Part shown: positions 6,099 through 15,000 of the stretch, in pieces
Numbering within the stretch: position 1 is the first letter of the stretch
Layout of the letters: every line of letters begins with the position of its first letter
Assembly: GCA_041645075.1 (NCBI GenBank)
Contig: JBAZQS010000018.1
Coordinates: forward strand, 1 to 16,225
DNA length: 16,225 nucleotides
Source: JBAZQS01 sp041645075
GTDB taxonomy: Bacteria > Patescibacteriota > Patescibacteriia > 2-01-FULL-39-33
Direction of reading: 5' to 3'
Notes under the pieces: generated by a model
What the model saw: the letters and a program-made list of their open reading frames with translations, nothing else
What the model was told of the DNA's origin: nothing
The model's database searches: none
Position numbers and translations under genes: made by a program

Positions 6099-6931
6099 CC
6101 CGCTCTCAATTTTTTCAGCAATTTTATATCCTCAATATCTTTACCATCATGCGGCGTTTCCAAAATCATATTTATTTTCTGCTTCTTGGCAAATAAGATA
6201 ATCGCCTTAAAACCCTCCAGGCTGATTTTGCCCTCGCCGATATGTTCGTGCCGGTCTTTATGCGAACCGAGCTCAACTTTAGTATCATTGGCATGAATCA
6301 AATATAAATTTTCCAAACCAATAATCTTATCAAATTTTTTAAAGGTCTCCTCAACCGCTTTTTTATCTTTTAAATCATAGCCCGAAGCAAAAGCATGGGC
6401 CGTATCAAAGCAAACGCCGATATCATATTTTTTTAATTTTGGCGAATGGATAATCTTTTGAATTTCTTCAAAGGTATCGCCGATAATATTGCCGGCGCCC
6501 GCCGACATTTCAATTAAAAATTTCGTCTGGCCTTGGTCGCCATTTAAAATTTTTTCTAGGGCGGCAATAACTTTTTCCAGGCCTTTTTTTTCGCCTAATT
6601 CTTTAGCGCTGCCCAGATGAGTCATTAAGCCGTTGACGCCAAGTTGCGCCCCGCGCGCCAACTCTTCGCGTAAAACGGAAATGGAACCGTAATAAACCCG
6701 GTTATTGGCCGAGGCAAGATTGATATAATATGGCGCGTGAATATAGCTATTTAATTGATATTTACGGCATTCTTCTTTGAATTTTTTTATCTGGGCGGCG
6801 GTAATCGGTTTGGCTTTGCCGCCTTGGGGCGGACGGGAAAAAAATTGAAAGCATTCGCCGCCGATTTTTCTGGCGCGAGAAGGCGCCAAAGCAATATCCA
6901 TCGCCGCGGAAATGTGAGCGCCAATTTTCAT
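6089..6931 (-). CDS. nfo: Endonuclease IV (AP endonuclease)
   Basis: A 280-residue base-excision-repair enzyme that cuts DNA 5' to abasic sites and removes blocked 3' ends using three zinc ions. All expected ligands can be seen and match the E. coli order: H65 (YIHAPY), H105 (THLGS), E141 (IEMSAG), D176 and H179 (FDTAHAF), H213 (LIHANDTK), D226 and H228 (KDRHEH) and E258 (LETP). The length is typical for a complete TIM-barrel enzyme. It lies 78 bases downstream of trigger factor on the same strand. A TATAAT box (6965-6960, minus strand) in that gap has no good -35 partner, so it may have a weak promoter of its own or be co-transcribed. Confidence 0.97.
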   Translation of the reverse strand: MKIGAHISAAMDIALAPSRARKIGGECFQFFSRPPQGGKAKPITAAQIKKFKEECRKYQLNSYIHAPYYINLASANNRVYYGSISVLREELARGAQLGVNGLMTHLGSAKELGEKKGLEKVIAALEKILNGDQGQTKFLIEMSAGAGNIIGDTFEEIQKIIHSPKLKKYDIGVCFDTAHAFASGYDLKDKKAVEETFKKFDKIIGLENLYLIHANDTKVELGSHKDRHEHIGEGKISLEGFKAIILFAKKQKINMILETPHDGKDIEDIKLLKKLRAGKN

Positions 6932-7009
6932 GGCTAAATAATAAATTAATTATAATTACATTATACTATAAAACCAGCCCAATACGCACTCCGACTTGAA
7001 AATTAAAAA

Positions 7010-8299
7010 TTATTCAATGATAATCTTTTTTAAATACTCAACCACCTTCCTATTGCCAAGAGAATTTCTTATATAATCCTTATATGATTCTGATTCAAAC
7101 TGCTCCCGCGCGTTGGCGTCGGCTGGATAATGCTTGCTCACCTCTGCCATTTCCTGTTTGATTTCTTCTTCGCTCACCTCAAATTTATTCTCTTGATAAA
7201 TTTCTTTGGCGACAAGCGAGCTCTTAACTCTCTTTTCCGCTTCGGGCATTAATTCTTTTTCCAAATCCTCTTCGGTCTTATTCAGACCCTTTAAATAATC
7301 GTCAAACTTAAGGCCCTGGCTTTCAATATTATGCTCAATTTCCTGGATCATCTTATGCGCCTCGCCGTGGATTAAAATGTCAGGCAATTCCTCAAAGTCA
7401 GAAACTTCTATAATTTTATCAAATATCTCCGCTTCCAGCCGCCGCTCTTCTTTATGTTTTTGTTCCTCCTCTAAATTCTTTTTAATATTGTCTTTTAATT
7501 CCTGAAAATTTTTAAATTGTTGATGGGAAATTTCCAACGCAAAATTATCATTTAATTCCGGCGCGTTTACTTCATAAACCGCGTTGCATTTGACTTTAAA
7601 TTCCGCTTTTTTGCCGGCTAAATTTTTCTGATAATAACTGTCAGGAAATTTTAATTCAAATTCTTTGATTTCGCCGGCTTTCAAGCCAATTAGCTGTTCC
7701 TCAAAGCCGGGGATAAACCGGCCCTCGCCGATGGTAATGGGATATTTTTTCTGCCGGCCATGCTCAATCGCCACCTTGTCCACAAAAATATCAAAGTCAA
7801 TTTCCAATCTATCCTCGGGCTTGGCTTCGCGGTCAATTAATTTCTCGGTGGCGCGCATTTTTTGAATATCCAAGATAACCTTGTCTATTTCTTCGGGTTT
7901 GACTTCAATTTTTTTTCTGGCGATTTTAATTTTTTGGTAATCGCCGATTTTAATTTTGGGCAAAACCGCCACAGTTGCCTTATAGACAAAAGGATTGTCC
8001 GGCGCCATTTTTTCAATATCAATTTTCGGCTGGCCAACGGAAATAATATTGTTTTCCTTTAAAACATTAAAATAGGTCTTGGCGATAATCTCGTCAGCCG
8101 CCTCTTCCATAATGGCCATGTCGCCGACTTTCTGTTTCACCATCTCATATGGCGCTTTGCCCGGCCTAAAGCCCTCAAAATTAACTTTTTGCGCCAGGCG
8201 CCCAACGGCTTTTTCCAAAAATGGCTTTGTCTCGTCTGGCGCGACTTCAATAATAATTTCTACTTGCGATTTTTCTAATTTTTTAATTTCTGATTTCAT
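7010..8299 (-). CDS. tig: Trigger factor
   Basis: A 429-residue ribosome-bound chaperone that meets nascent chains at the exit tunnel. The N-terminal ribosome-binding domain carries the signature GFRPGKAP (43-50). A FKBP-like prolyl isomerase domain covers about 160-245 (YPITIGEGRFIPGFEEQLIGLKAGE). The rest is the helical C-terminal chaperone domain (about 250-429), rich in Glu and Lys. It is full length. It has its own promoter just upstream (8361-8333) and no evident Shine-Dalgarno site. It is the first gene of the minus-strand group that continues through nfo. Confidence 0.97.
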   Translation of the reverse strand: MKSEIKKLEKSQVEIIIEVAPDETKPFLEKAVGRLAQKVNFEGFRPGKAPYEMVKQKVGDMAIMEEAADEIIAKTYFNVLKENNIISVGQPKIDIEKMAPDNPFVYKATVAVLPKIKIGDYQKIKIARKKIEVKPEEIDKVILDIQKMRATEKLIDREAKPEDRLEIDFDIFVDKVAIEHGRQKKYPITIGEGRFIPGFEEQLIGLKAGEIKEFELKFPDSYYQKNLAGKKAEFKVKCNAVYEVNAPELNDNFALEISHQQFKNFQELKDNIKKNLEEEQKHKEERRLEAEIFDKIIEVSDFEELPDILIHGEAHKMIQEIEHNIESQGLKFDDYLKGLNKTEEDLEKELMPEAEKRVKSSLVAKEIYQENKFEVSEEEIKQEMAEVSKHYPADANAREQFESESYKDYIRNSLGNRKVVEYLKKIIIE

Positions 8300-8332
8300 G
8301 AATTTTATTAAACTACTAATAACAACCCGATT

Positions 8333-8361
8333 ATCTTAACAAAATTAAGATTTTTAGTCAA
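8333..8361 (-). promoter_or_regulatory. Trigger factor promoter
   Basis: On the minus strand TTGACT (8361-8356), 17 bases, then TAAGAT (8338-8333). Transcription would begin near 8326, giving a leader of about 27 bases before the ATG at 8299. It lies just after the terminator-like repeat that closes the upstream cassette. Confidence 0.65.
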
Positions 8362-8370
8362 AATATAAAC

Positions 8371-8424
8371 CCCGGCTTTCAAAAGCCGAGGGTTTTAAAT
8401 TTACTATGAGATGGTTATAAAACT
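8371..8424 (-). terminator. Terminator-like dispersed repeat, copy A
   Basis: On the minus strand CCC-T-CGGCTTT pairs with AAAGCCG-GGG (hairpin about 8393-8371), followed by TTTATATTTT. It lies about 130 bases after the stop of the GDYXXLXY gene and may end that cassette. The whole 54-base block, including the non-hairpin part TTTACTATGAGATGGTT, recurs at 15624-15677 with about 4 differences, so it is a mobile or copied repeat and not just a chance hairpin. Confidence 0.65.
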
Positions 8425-8455
8425 ATATTTTCTCATACTGGTGAGGGGGAAGGAA

Positions 8456-8475
8456 TCCCGTGTCGTAGCACGGGA
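8456..8475. repeat. Short perfect palindrome
   Basis: TCCCGTG (8456-8462), loop TCGTAG, CACGGGA (8469-8475). No T run follows on either strand, so it does not look like a classic terminator. It lies between the GDYXXLXY stop and repeat copy A. The stretch 8300-8525 holds no gene. Confidence 0.5.
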
Positions 8476-8525
8476 CAAGCTTTTATCCGCTCGCCTTGTG
8501 GAAAAGTTGTTTGTGAAAAGAGAAA

Positions 8526-9083
8526 TTAAGGCCAAGGCTCGTCGTCAACGTAAATTTGCTTGAGAACGGCATTACCATTTTCATCAACTACAACTCTTGC
8601 TGCGGCCTCTTTATTAAAAAAACTAAATCCTTGGCCCTTTCCTTCGGGAATAAAATATTCCTCAATCCCATAGACAACATGAATACGAGAACCACCAAAA
8701 CGTTGATTTTGAAAAACGTCCGATTGAGTTTCTATACCGCCGCTCGCAACTTTGCCCTTGAGAGCTATTTCTCCGTTAAACGGTTTCGTTTTTTGAACAT
8801 TCTGCGCCGTCCAATATTGTCCACCTTGCCGCAATACTACATATACAGTATCGCCATTCCTGATTTGTTGGCCACCGGAAATATATGAATCAAGATTAGA
8901 AATATCACTATATTGAAAAGTGGCATAATCTCCGCGCAACATATCTCGCGGATCAACTGGCTCAATTCGCAACAAAATATCCGTGCCACCAGAAAGAACA
9001 GACACTTTGAAAATAATGATGGCGAAAACTATAACCACCTGCAATGCTATCGCCAATATGAATTTTGTTTGTTTTGTCAGCAT
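8526..9083 (-). CDS. GDYXXLXY-domain membrane-anchored protein
   Basis: A 185-residue protein with one N-terminal membrane helix (about 8-28) and an outside domain. The family motif is seen as RGDYATFQY at about 50-58, preceded by the conserved PVDPRDMLRG. Function is not known. It is the last gene of a three-gene cassette, starting one base after the stop of the DUF4401-like gene. GDYXXLXY genes are typically found beside DUF2157 and DUF4401 genes, and that is the arrangement here, so the three products probably form one membrane complex. Confidence 0.88.
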   Translation of the reverse strand: MLTKQTKFILAIALQVVIVFAIIIFKVSVLSGGTDILLRIEPVDPRDMLRGDYATFQYSDISNLDSYISGGQQIRNGDTVYVVLRQGGQYWTAQNVQKTKPFNGEIALKGKVASGGIETQSDVFQNQRFGGSRIHVVYGIEEYFIPEGKGQGFSFFNKEAAARVVVDENGNAVLKQIYVDDEPWP

Positions 9084-9084
9084 A

Positions 9085-10200
9085 TTATTGCGGCATCTGT
9101 TGCGATTGAGCCTTGATATCGGAAATTATATATCTCCTTCCTCGCTCCATAAACCACCCCACGGCAAAAAGCAGAATGCCTGCGCCGATGAAGAAGATAC
9201 TTTTGTCAAAAAAAGTGAAAAACCAATCGAAGTATTTGACGATAATGAGAAGAAACAAAAAAAGTGCCCCTAAATTTATTAGCCAAGTTTCTCGCCGCAA
9301 ATATCCTGAAAAAATCAAACCGAGCAACTCAAAGAATACGACAAAATTGAAAATGAGAGCCCACAAAATGCCGCTACTCGATAGTTCTTGACCGCCAGAG
9401 TAAAAATTGTAAGAACCACCGGCTTGAAGAAACATACTTTGTTGCGGAAGCAGAGCAATTATTCCGAATAAAAGCGTCAATAGTAGGACGGCGAGAAACT
9501 CAAAAGGAGACGCCAATTTTTTGGCCATGGTATACAAAGCCACTCCGACAAGAGCCGCCAAAAAGATAAGTAGGGATAAAGTTATTTGCCATGAGCCAAA
9601 AAATAAAACTCCTTTTGTCATATCTCCCAGAACAGAAAGTCCGGGTTTTGTGGAAAGGAAAAATAAGACACCAGTTATTGAGATAATTCCGAGAACCAAA
9701 TACACAAGCGCAAATCTTTTCCATTTCATTTCTCTTTCGTGGAAATGTCCTAACGAGTAAAAAAGTAATGCCACGAAAGCCAATCCAGTAAGAATCGCGG
9801 AAGTCCTAATGTCTTTTCCTTGTATCCATTCCGCGGCTTGGGCGCCCCACCAAGTAGTAATTCCGATCAAACCGAAAGCGAGCGAGTAAAGGGCTTTAAA
9901 GTAGTACGCACTGACCAAACCAAGAGTAGATGTGATAAACAAAATAGTCCGCCAAGAAAATGGATCGCCGAGATCTCTATTGAAAGCAAGCAATGTTACT
10001 CCAAGAAAGAAAACTGCCAAAAGAAGGAAAAATTGACTGACGGCATCTTCTTTGGAGAGGGCTAATTGTAAATACCATTCTTTGTCATTTGCGGGGTGCG
10101 CGCCTTTTTTTCTGCGCCGGACAAAAAACACAATTAGGCCGATGATAATAATTGGCCATAAGAGGAATCTACCAATCGCGAATAGGATATAATATTCCAT
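9085..10200 (-). CDS. Multi-pass membrane protein, DUF4401/DUF2157-like
   Basis: A 371-residue integral membrane protein with about eleven hydrophobic segments, starting MEYYILFAIGRFLLWPIIIIG and followed by a basic loop (RRRKKG, about 28-33). Two tryptophan-rich turns (TWWGAQAAEWIQG) and a glycine-rich outer loop (QAGGSYNFYSGGQ) stand out. The family is assigned mainly from position between DUF2157 and GDYXXLXY genes and from the general pattern, so the DUF4401 name is tentative. The spacing to both neighbours is 1-2 bases, so translation is coupled. No transport or enzyme motif was seen. Confidence 0.7.
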   Translation of the reverse strand: MEYYILFAIGRFLLWPIIIIGLIVFFVRRRKKGAHPANDKEWYLQLALSKEDAVSQFFLLLAVFFLGVTLLAFNRDLGDPFSWRTILFITSTLGLVSAYYFKALYSLAFGLIGITTWWGAQAAEWIQGKDIRTSAILTGLAFVALLFYSLGHFHEREMKWKRFALVYLVLGIISITGVLFFLSTKPGLSVLGDMTKGVLFFGSWQITLSLLIFLAALVGVALYTMAKKLASPFEFLAVLLLTLLFGIIALLPQQSMFLQAGGSYNFYSGGQELSSSGILWALIFNFVVFFELLGLIFSGYLRRETWLINLGALFLFLLIIVKYFDWFFTFFDKSIFFIGAGILLFAVGWFMERGRRYIISDIKAQSQQMPQ

Positions 10201-10202
10201 AG

Positions 10203-10901
10203 TTAGTAAAATTCTTTAAGCTCCGGCGGCATTTTCTTGCGGACTATCCATCCGGTTGCAAAAGTAATAATGGTTGCGGCGAGAAGTAAAAATGATGAAG
10301 TGAGCAGGAAAGAATTATATCCAAAACCAGTAAAAATTCCAAATGGATGTCCTACTATGGCAATAATGCCAAGTGGAATTGCAAAATAAAACAAAGGGTA
10401 TGACTCAACCGCAAAGGCCATAGCAATAGTGCCTATCATCCATAAGATAAAACCGTCGGGCCAGTTGGCTCGAATATTGAACATTTGTGCGACTAAAAAT
10501 ATTCCTGCGCCATAGATTATTGAACCGAGCAAAATTAACGCCTCGCCAGTTTTTAAAAGCTCGGACTTTTCTTTCAGATACCACCCTGCTCCGTAAGAAA
10601 CAATCATTGAAACGAGAATGATCGCTGTTTTGATTGGCTTTGTCATTTCCAACCAGTTCGCGGCTATGAAAGAAAAAATTCCTGCTCCCACGAGTACTGC
10701 GGCAATAGTTACAATTATACGGATAGTCTTTTTCGACGTATCTTCTTTTTCCTGTTCTGTGCCGATTGCGTTAAAACTTTCTTGGATAACTTCAATAGTC
10801 CGTCCCTGACCGAGAAGTTCTTTATAAATATCCTCTTTTGAGCGTCCTGACGCTAAAGAGGTTTTTAAGTATTCCACAAGTTTTGGGTCTGGAGCAATCA
10901 T
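10203..10901 (-). CDS. DUF2157 membrane protein with N-terminal helical module
   Basis: A 232-residue membrane protein. Residues about 3-40 (PKLVEYLKTSLASGRSKEDI...) form a short soluble helical module of the kind often found at the start of patescibacterial membrane proteins. About six membrane helices follow, beginning near residue 58 with the DUF2157-like GAGIFSFIAANW. An upstream in-frame ATG at 11048 would add 49 residues with no family likeness. The ATG at 10901 is preferred because the protein then begins right at the module and because a strong promoter ends 6 bases before it. Usual DUF2157 proteins are longer; here the remaining membrane part may be carried by the next gene. Confidence 0.8.
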   Translation of the reverse strand: MIAPDPKLVEYLKTSLASGRSKEDIYKELLGQGRTIEVIQESFNAIGTEQEKEDTSKKTIRIIVTIAAVLVGAGIFSFIAANWLEMTKPIKTAIILVSMIVSYGAGWYLKEKSELLKTGEALILLGSIIYGAGIFLVAQMFNIRANWPDGFILWMIGTIAMAFAVESYPLFYFAIPLGIIAIVGHPFGIFTGFGYNSFLLTSSFLLLAATIITFATGWIVRKKMPPELKEFY

Positions 10902-10907
10902 ATTAAT

Positions 10908-10936
10908 AGTATACAACAAATTCTTTTCGCAAACAA
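10908..10936 (-). promoter_or_regulatory. Promoter of the DUF2157 cassette, apparently leaderless
   Basis: On the minus strand TTGTTT (10936-10931), exactly 17 bases, then TATACT (10913-10908). Only six bases separate the -10 box from the ATG at 10901, so transcription should start at or beside the A of the start codon. That would give a leaderless message and explain the absence of a Shine-Dalgarno site. Confidence 0.65.
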
Positions 10937-10995
10937 CTTTTTGTTTTAGTCCATAACATATTGGAAAATCTAGAAATTTGGCTCTGGGGATTAAT

Positions 10996-11014
10996 TTCGG
11001 GGTCTGACCCCGAA
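10996..11014. repeat. Palindrome TTCGGGGTCTGACCCCGAA
   Basis: A near-perfect palindrome (9-bp arms around one base). GGGGTC-N-GACCCC palindromes of this type are widely scattered in bacterial genomes, often near REP-associated transposases. No transposase is present here. It lies in the non-coding stretch 10902-11117, which otherwise holds the cassette promoter and the terminator of the next gene. Confidence 0.6.
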
Positions 11015-11027
11015 GTTTCCCGACAAA

Positions 11028-11057
11028 AAAAGTGGCTTGGATTTCCAAGCCACTTTT
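11028..11057 (-). terminator. Terminator of the small Ig-module gene
   Basis: AAAAGTGGCTTGG (11028-11040) and CCAAGCCACTTTT (11045-11057) form a perfect 13-bp hairpin with loop ATTT. On the minus strand it is followed by a run of T. It lies 60 bases after the stop at 11118. It closely resembles the terminator at 12014-12048 of the paralogous large gene. Confidence 0.9.
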
Positions 11058-11117
11058 AATTTTTTACAGCAAATCATATTTTTCGTCCGATTGCATTGGA
11101 AAAAGTTTCAAACTTTC

Positions 11118-11655
11118 CTAATAAGACTCCACATAAACAGGCAGGGTAGCTGTCAATCCGCTGTTGGAAATTGTTAAGGTTGTTTCACCGGCTTGCTTGC
11201 CTTGGATGACGCCATCACTGACAACAACCGCAATTTTGGTATCGGTGATAGAATAATGGGTTCCGTTTGCCGACGAGGTAATATCGCGACGGACAAAATC
11301 AGAAAATTCGCCTAACACCTGAAAACCGGCTTTTTCTCCTTCAATCACAATAAGCATTGAAGGAGGATAAGTTCTAAAACCGACTAACTGAGCCGATGTT
11401 TTAACCTGTAACTGAATTATGTCAGTAGCTGTAATATTATTTGGTCCAAAGCCAACTGCCACAATATTGTAAGAACCTATTATTTCAGCAGGCACAGGAC
11501 AGGAAAAATCAAAAGGTAGTGCTGTTTTCGTACAAACCTCTTTACCTGTTATAAAAAACCTATCTACGGAACCGGTTGCCTGAACCTTCACATTTATAAT
11601 AGTTCCTGCGTTAACAACGGTGCCGGAAGCAGGTGAAATAATCTTAACGCTTTCT
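11118..11655 (-). repeat. Duplicated C-terminal module, copy A
   Basis: This segment and 12119-12665 are clearly similar at DNA level with only scattered changes (for example the shared TTGGAAATTGTTAAGGTTG). They encode the same Ig-like plus BIG2-like pair. The likeness extends past the stop codons to the terminators. The very last codons differ: VYVESY here against a longer tail in copy B. Confidence 0.85.
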
Positions 11656-11873
11656 GTCTCTAATGTTGTTTGGGGTGGTGGTGTAGTCTGGGATGGTAGG
11701 GTTGTGGTTTGATTTTCTGAAAGTGGTTGAATGGAAGTAGATGGAGTTGTAATAGATGGTGTTGTTGGTTTCTTGAAATATACAAAATAACCTATTATAC
11801 CAACTATTATAATTACAACTATAACTATTATTACTATAACTATAGTAGATAATTTTTTTTGATTGAGATTCAT
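11118..11873 (-). CDS. Membrane-anchored Ig-like/BIG2-like surface protein
   Basis: A 251-residue protein with a very hydrophobic Ile/Val-rich anchor (about 9-32), a Thr/Pro/Ser-rich linker (about 35-72) and two beta domains outside. The first (about 74-150, ESVKIISPASGTVVNAG...) is a bacterial Ig-like domain. The second (about 155-248, ending GETTLTISNSGLTATLPVYV) has the BIG2-like pattern with VSDGVIQGKQAGETTL. Such domains bind partners or serve as spacers; no enzyme motif is present. Residues 73-251 closely match the C-terminus of the neighbouring 1018-residue protein, so this gene is a paralogue of that module with an anchor added. The AT-rich leader has no Shine-Dalgarno site. Confidence 0.8.
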   Translation of the reverse strand: MNLNQKKLSTIVIVIIVIVVIIIVGIIGYFVYFKKPTTPSITTPSTSIQPLSENQTTTLPSQTTPPPQTTLETESVKIISPASGTVVNAGTIINVKVQATGSVDRFFITGKEVCTKTALPFDFSCPVPAEIIGSYNIVAVGFGPNNITATDIIQLQVKTSAQLVGFRTYPPSMLIVIEGEKAGFQVLGEFSDFVRRDITSSANGTHYSITDTKIAVVVSDGVIQGKQAGETTLTISNSGLTATLPVYVESY

Positions 11874-12013
11874 ATATTATAAATATAAATTATTATGTTT
11901 AACCTTTATTGTTTTATTTTATTATATCTCTTTTGTTTTTTTTAATCAATTTTTAGGTTTTGGAGGGGGGCAAGAATTTGGCTTTAGGTTATTTTATTAT
12001 ATTTCTGAACTTA

Positions 12014-12048
12014 TATAAAAAAAGTGACTTGAATTTTCAAGTCACTTT
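12014..12048 (-). terminator. Terminator of the propeller-lipase gene
   Basis: AAAGTGACTTGAA (12021-12033) pairs with TTCAAGTCACTTT (12036-12048). On the minus strand it is followed by TTTTATATA after the stem's own T bases. It lies 26 bases after the stop at 12074. The non-coding stretch 11874-12073 otherwise holds only AT-rich sequence with a repeated TTATTTTATTATAT. Confidence 0.85.
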
Positions 12049-12073
12049 GTATTAGAAAATGTTTCAAACTTCC

Positions 12074-15000
12074 CTAATCGTAAAAGAGCCAATTTGTGAC
12101 AGAGTTTTTTATTATATCTTTCTCTATCACAGAAACAATCAGATTAGTTGACAGTCCATTGTTGGAAATTGTTAAGGTTGTTTCGCCGGTTTGAATTCCT
12201 CGGATAACACCGTCACTGACAACAACCGCAATTCCGGTGTCGGCGATAGAATAGCTGGTTCCGTTTTCCGACGAGGTAATATCGCGACGCACAAAGTCAG
12301 AAAATTCGCCTAATACCCGAAAATCGGCTTTTTCTCCTTCAATCGCAATAAGCAGTGAAGGAGGATGGGTTCTAAAACCGACTAACTGAGCAGGAGCGCT
12401 AACCCGTAATTGAATCGTGTCAGTAGTTATAGCATTATTTGCTCCAAAACCAACTGCCACAATATTGTAAGGACCTATTATTTCAATAGGCAAAAAACAG
12501 GAAAAATCAAAAGGTGGCGCTGTTTTTGTATAAACTATATCTTTACCTGCTATAAGAACCCTATCTACGGAACCGGTCGCCTGAACCTTCACGTCTATAA
12601 CGGTTCCCGCGTCAATGACAGCGCCGGAAACGGGCGAGACAATTTTAACACTTTCTGTCTCTGATGTTTCAGCGGCAAGCTTCATGGTTTCAACAAACTT
12701 CGCGGTCTCAAAAGGAATTGCAAAATGGAGATCAACGGGATGAAAACCGCTCATCGAAAAATCGGTCAGAGATAGACGAGCATTTAACAAATCCACAATT
12801 TTCTCTTTAACTATTCTTGCATTTAACTGTTTAAGATGAAAAATATCTTCAAAGTGAGTGGTGGAAAGAGAACCGCCTCTTTGACTGCTTAATGCCACAA
12901 CATAATCATTGGACTCTCTAAAAAGAGCGATGGGGATTAAGTCAATATCAAGGCGAAAAGCAGTACTGAAGAATTCGTAAAAAACTCTCACCCAAGAATC
13001 ATCTTCGCCCAAATACACGGTTGTGGTGGCGATTGCGTGAGAAGGAACAATATTTTCAGGATGTATGTCGCCGTTGAGAATTACATCTATTGCCGGACTA
13101 TCTACCCGAAGGTTGTCAATTGCGCCTTTGTCAATTGGCTTATCAATCTTCTCAAATATCCAACGGAGAACCTGATAATAACCGGGCGTCATTGCCAAAT
13201 CTGCTAACTGACTCCCGGAATAAGGAACGCCAATAGATATGAATTTGTGGATATCTCCCTGATAATGTTTTTGTTTTGTTCCAAGATTGTGCAAATACCA
13301 ACGCACTAAGAGCCCGCCCATGCTATGAGCTATTACATCAACTTTTCCGGCAGAATATCCGGCTTGCCGAGCGAAAAAAAGTCCGCAAAAAATAGCCGAA
13401 TCGCAGACATCTTTATTCTCTTTAAAAGAACTGGCATTGCTAGAGTAATAGCTATGATTCCAAAAAAGGTCTTGAGGATATAAATTCCGCTCTTGAACAA
13501 GCTCGTTAATTACGCCGTCCCAAGCAGTAGAATACCCCCAAAGTCCGTGGAGCATAACAACCGGCGGACGAAAAAGCGGGAATTGGAATTGATATCGCTC
13601 TTCGCCTTGATAAACAACCTTTATTGTAATTAGACGGCTTTTCAACCCTGCATCTTCGGTATAGCCGGAACGGCAAAAATTATTAGGGGCGGTATACATC
13701 GCCTCAATTTTGCCTATTTGGCGTTGAGTAATCCGGGTTGAGCCATCTTCGCCCTCCGCGCCACTTTCAACAATTTCCAGTGTTACCCTGTTTGGGTCCA
13801 AGAAATCGGGCAGAGATACATCCAACAACGTCACATCTGACCCGTCAGCGCAAACCGAATTCACCTGAACTGGTTTTGAAAAACGCGGCGAGGTGTTATA
13901 AATCACACAAGAAATTGGGTACTGGGTTCCTTCTGGCGCAATCTTTACTAAGTAAACATCATAACTTCCAGTGCCAAAAGACGTTGTCCCACCAGCAACA
14001 ATATATCCATGGTCAGAGGTTTGCTGAACAGAATTAGCCCAATCCCAACGGGTTTCGCCAAAGGTCTTTTGCCACTGAAGCTCGCCATTGGAGTCGGTTT
14101 TAATGAGATAGGCATCCTTGCTTATGGGTTGAAAAGACCTTATCTCACCAGCGATAATATATCCATTATCAGAGGTTTGTTGGACAGAAAAAGCCCCATC
14201 GTCACTGATTCCGCCAAATGTTTTTTCCCACAAAAGATTGCCGTTGGAGTCGGTTTTAATGAGATAAACATCTCCGTATCCAGCACCGAAAGAGCTTGTC
14301 GAACCGGCAACAATATATCCATGGTCAGAGGTTTGTTGGACAGAATTAGCCCAGTCCCAATCGGTTCCGCCAAATGTTTTTTCCCACAAAAGATTGCCGT
14401 TGGCATCTGTCTTAATGAGATAGGCATCATAGCTTCCAGCGCCAAAAGATGTTGTCCAACCAGCAATAATATATCCATTGTCAGGGGTTTGTTGGACAGA
14501 TGAAGCCATGTCGCCATTGGTTCCCCCAAGTGTCTTTTGCCATAAAAGATTGCCATTGGCGTCGGTCTTAATGAGATAAACATCTTCGCTTCCAGCGCCA
14601 AAAGATTGTGTCAAACCAGCAACAATATATCCACCATCAGAGGTTTGCTGGACAGAAGAAGCCCAGTCTTCACCGGTTCCGCCAAATGTCTTTTGCCAGA
14701 GAAGATTGCCTTTAGAGTCCGTTTTAATGAGATAAGCATCACTGTTTCCAGCGCCAAAAGAGTATGTCGCACCAGCAACAATATATCCATTGTCAGAGGT
14801 TTGTTGGACAGATGAAGCAATGTCGCCATTGATTCCCCCAAGTGTCTTTTGCCATAAAAGATTGCCATTGGTGTCGGTCTTAATGAGATAGGCATCATAG
14901 GCATCATTATGGCTTCCAGCGCCGCCAAAAGACCATGTCCAACCAGCAACAATATATCCATGGTCAGAGGTTTGTTGGACAGAATTAGCCTGGTCTTCGG

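Noticed and set aside
6065..6100. TTTTTAA microrepeat as a regulatory element
   Set aside because: It is simple AT slippage sequence filling a short gap within a co-directional gene group; nothing in it indicates control.
10902..11048. Upstream extension of the DUF2157 protein to an ATG at 11048
   Set aside because: The added 49 residues look like intergenic translation, cross the palindrome at 10996-11014 and the promoter, and the likely transcription start is at 10901.
14140..14601. Second-frame ORFs with repeated motifs over the propeller, on both strands (also 14009-14503, 14606-14815, 14611-15033)
   Set aside because: They are alternate-frame readings of the near-identical repeats of the fusion gene; their own repeats only mirror the DNA period.
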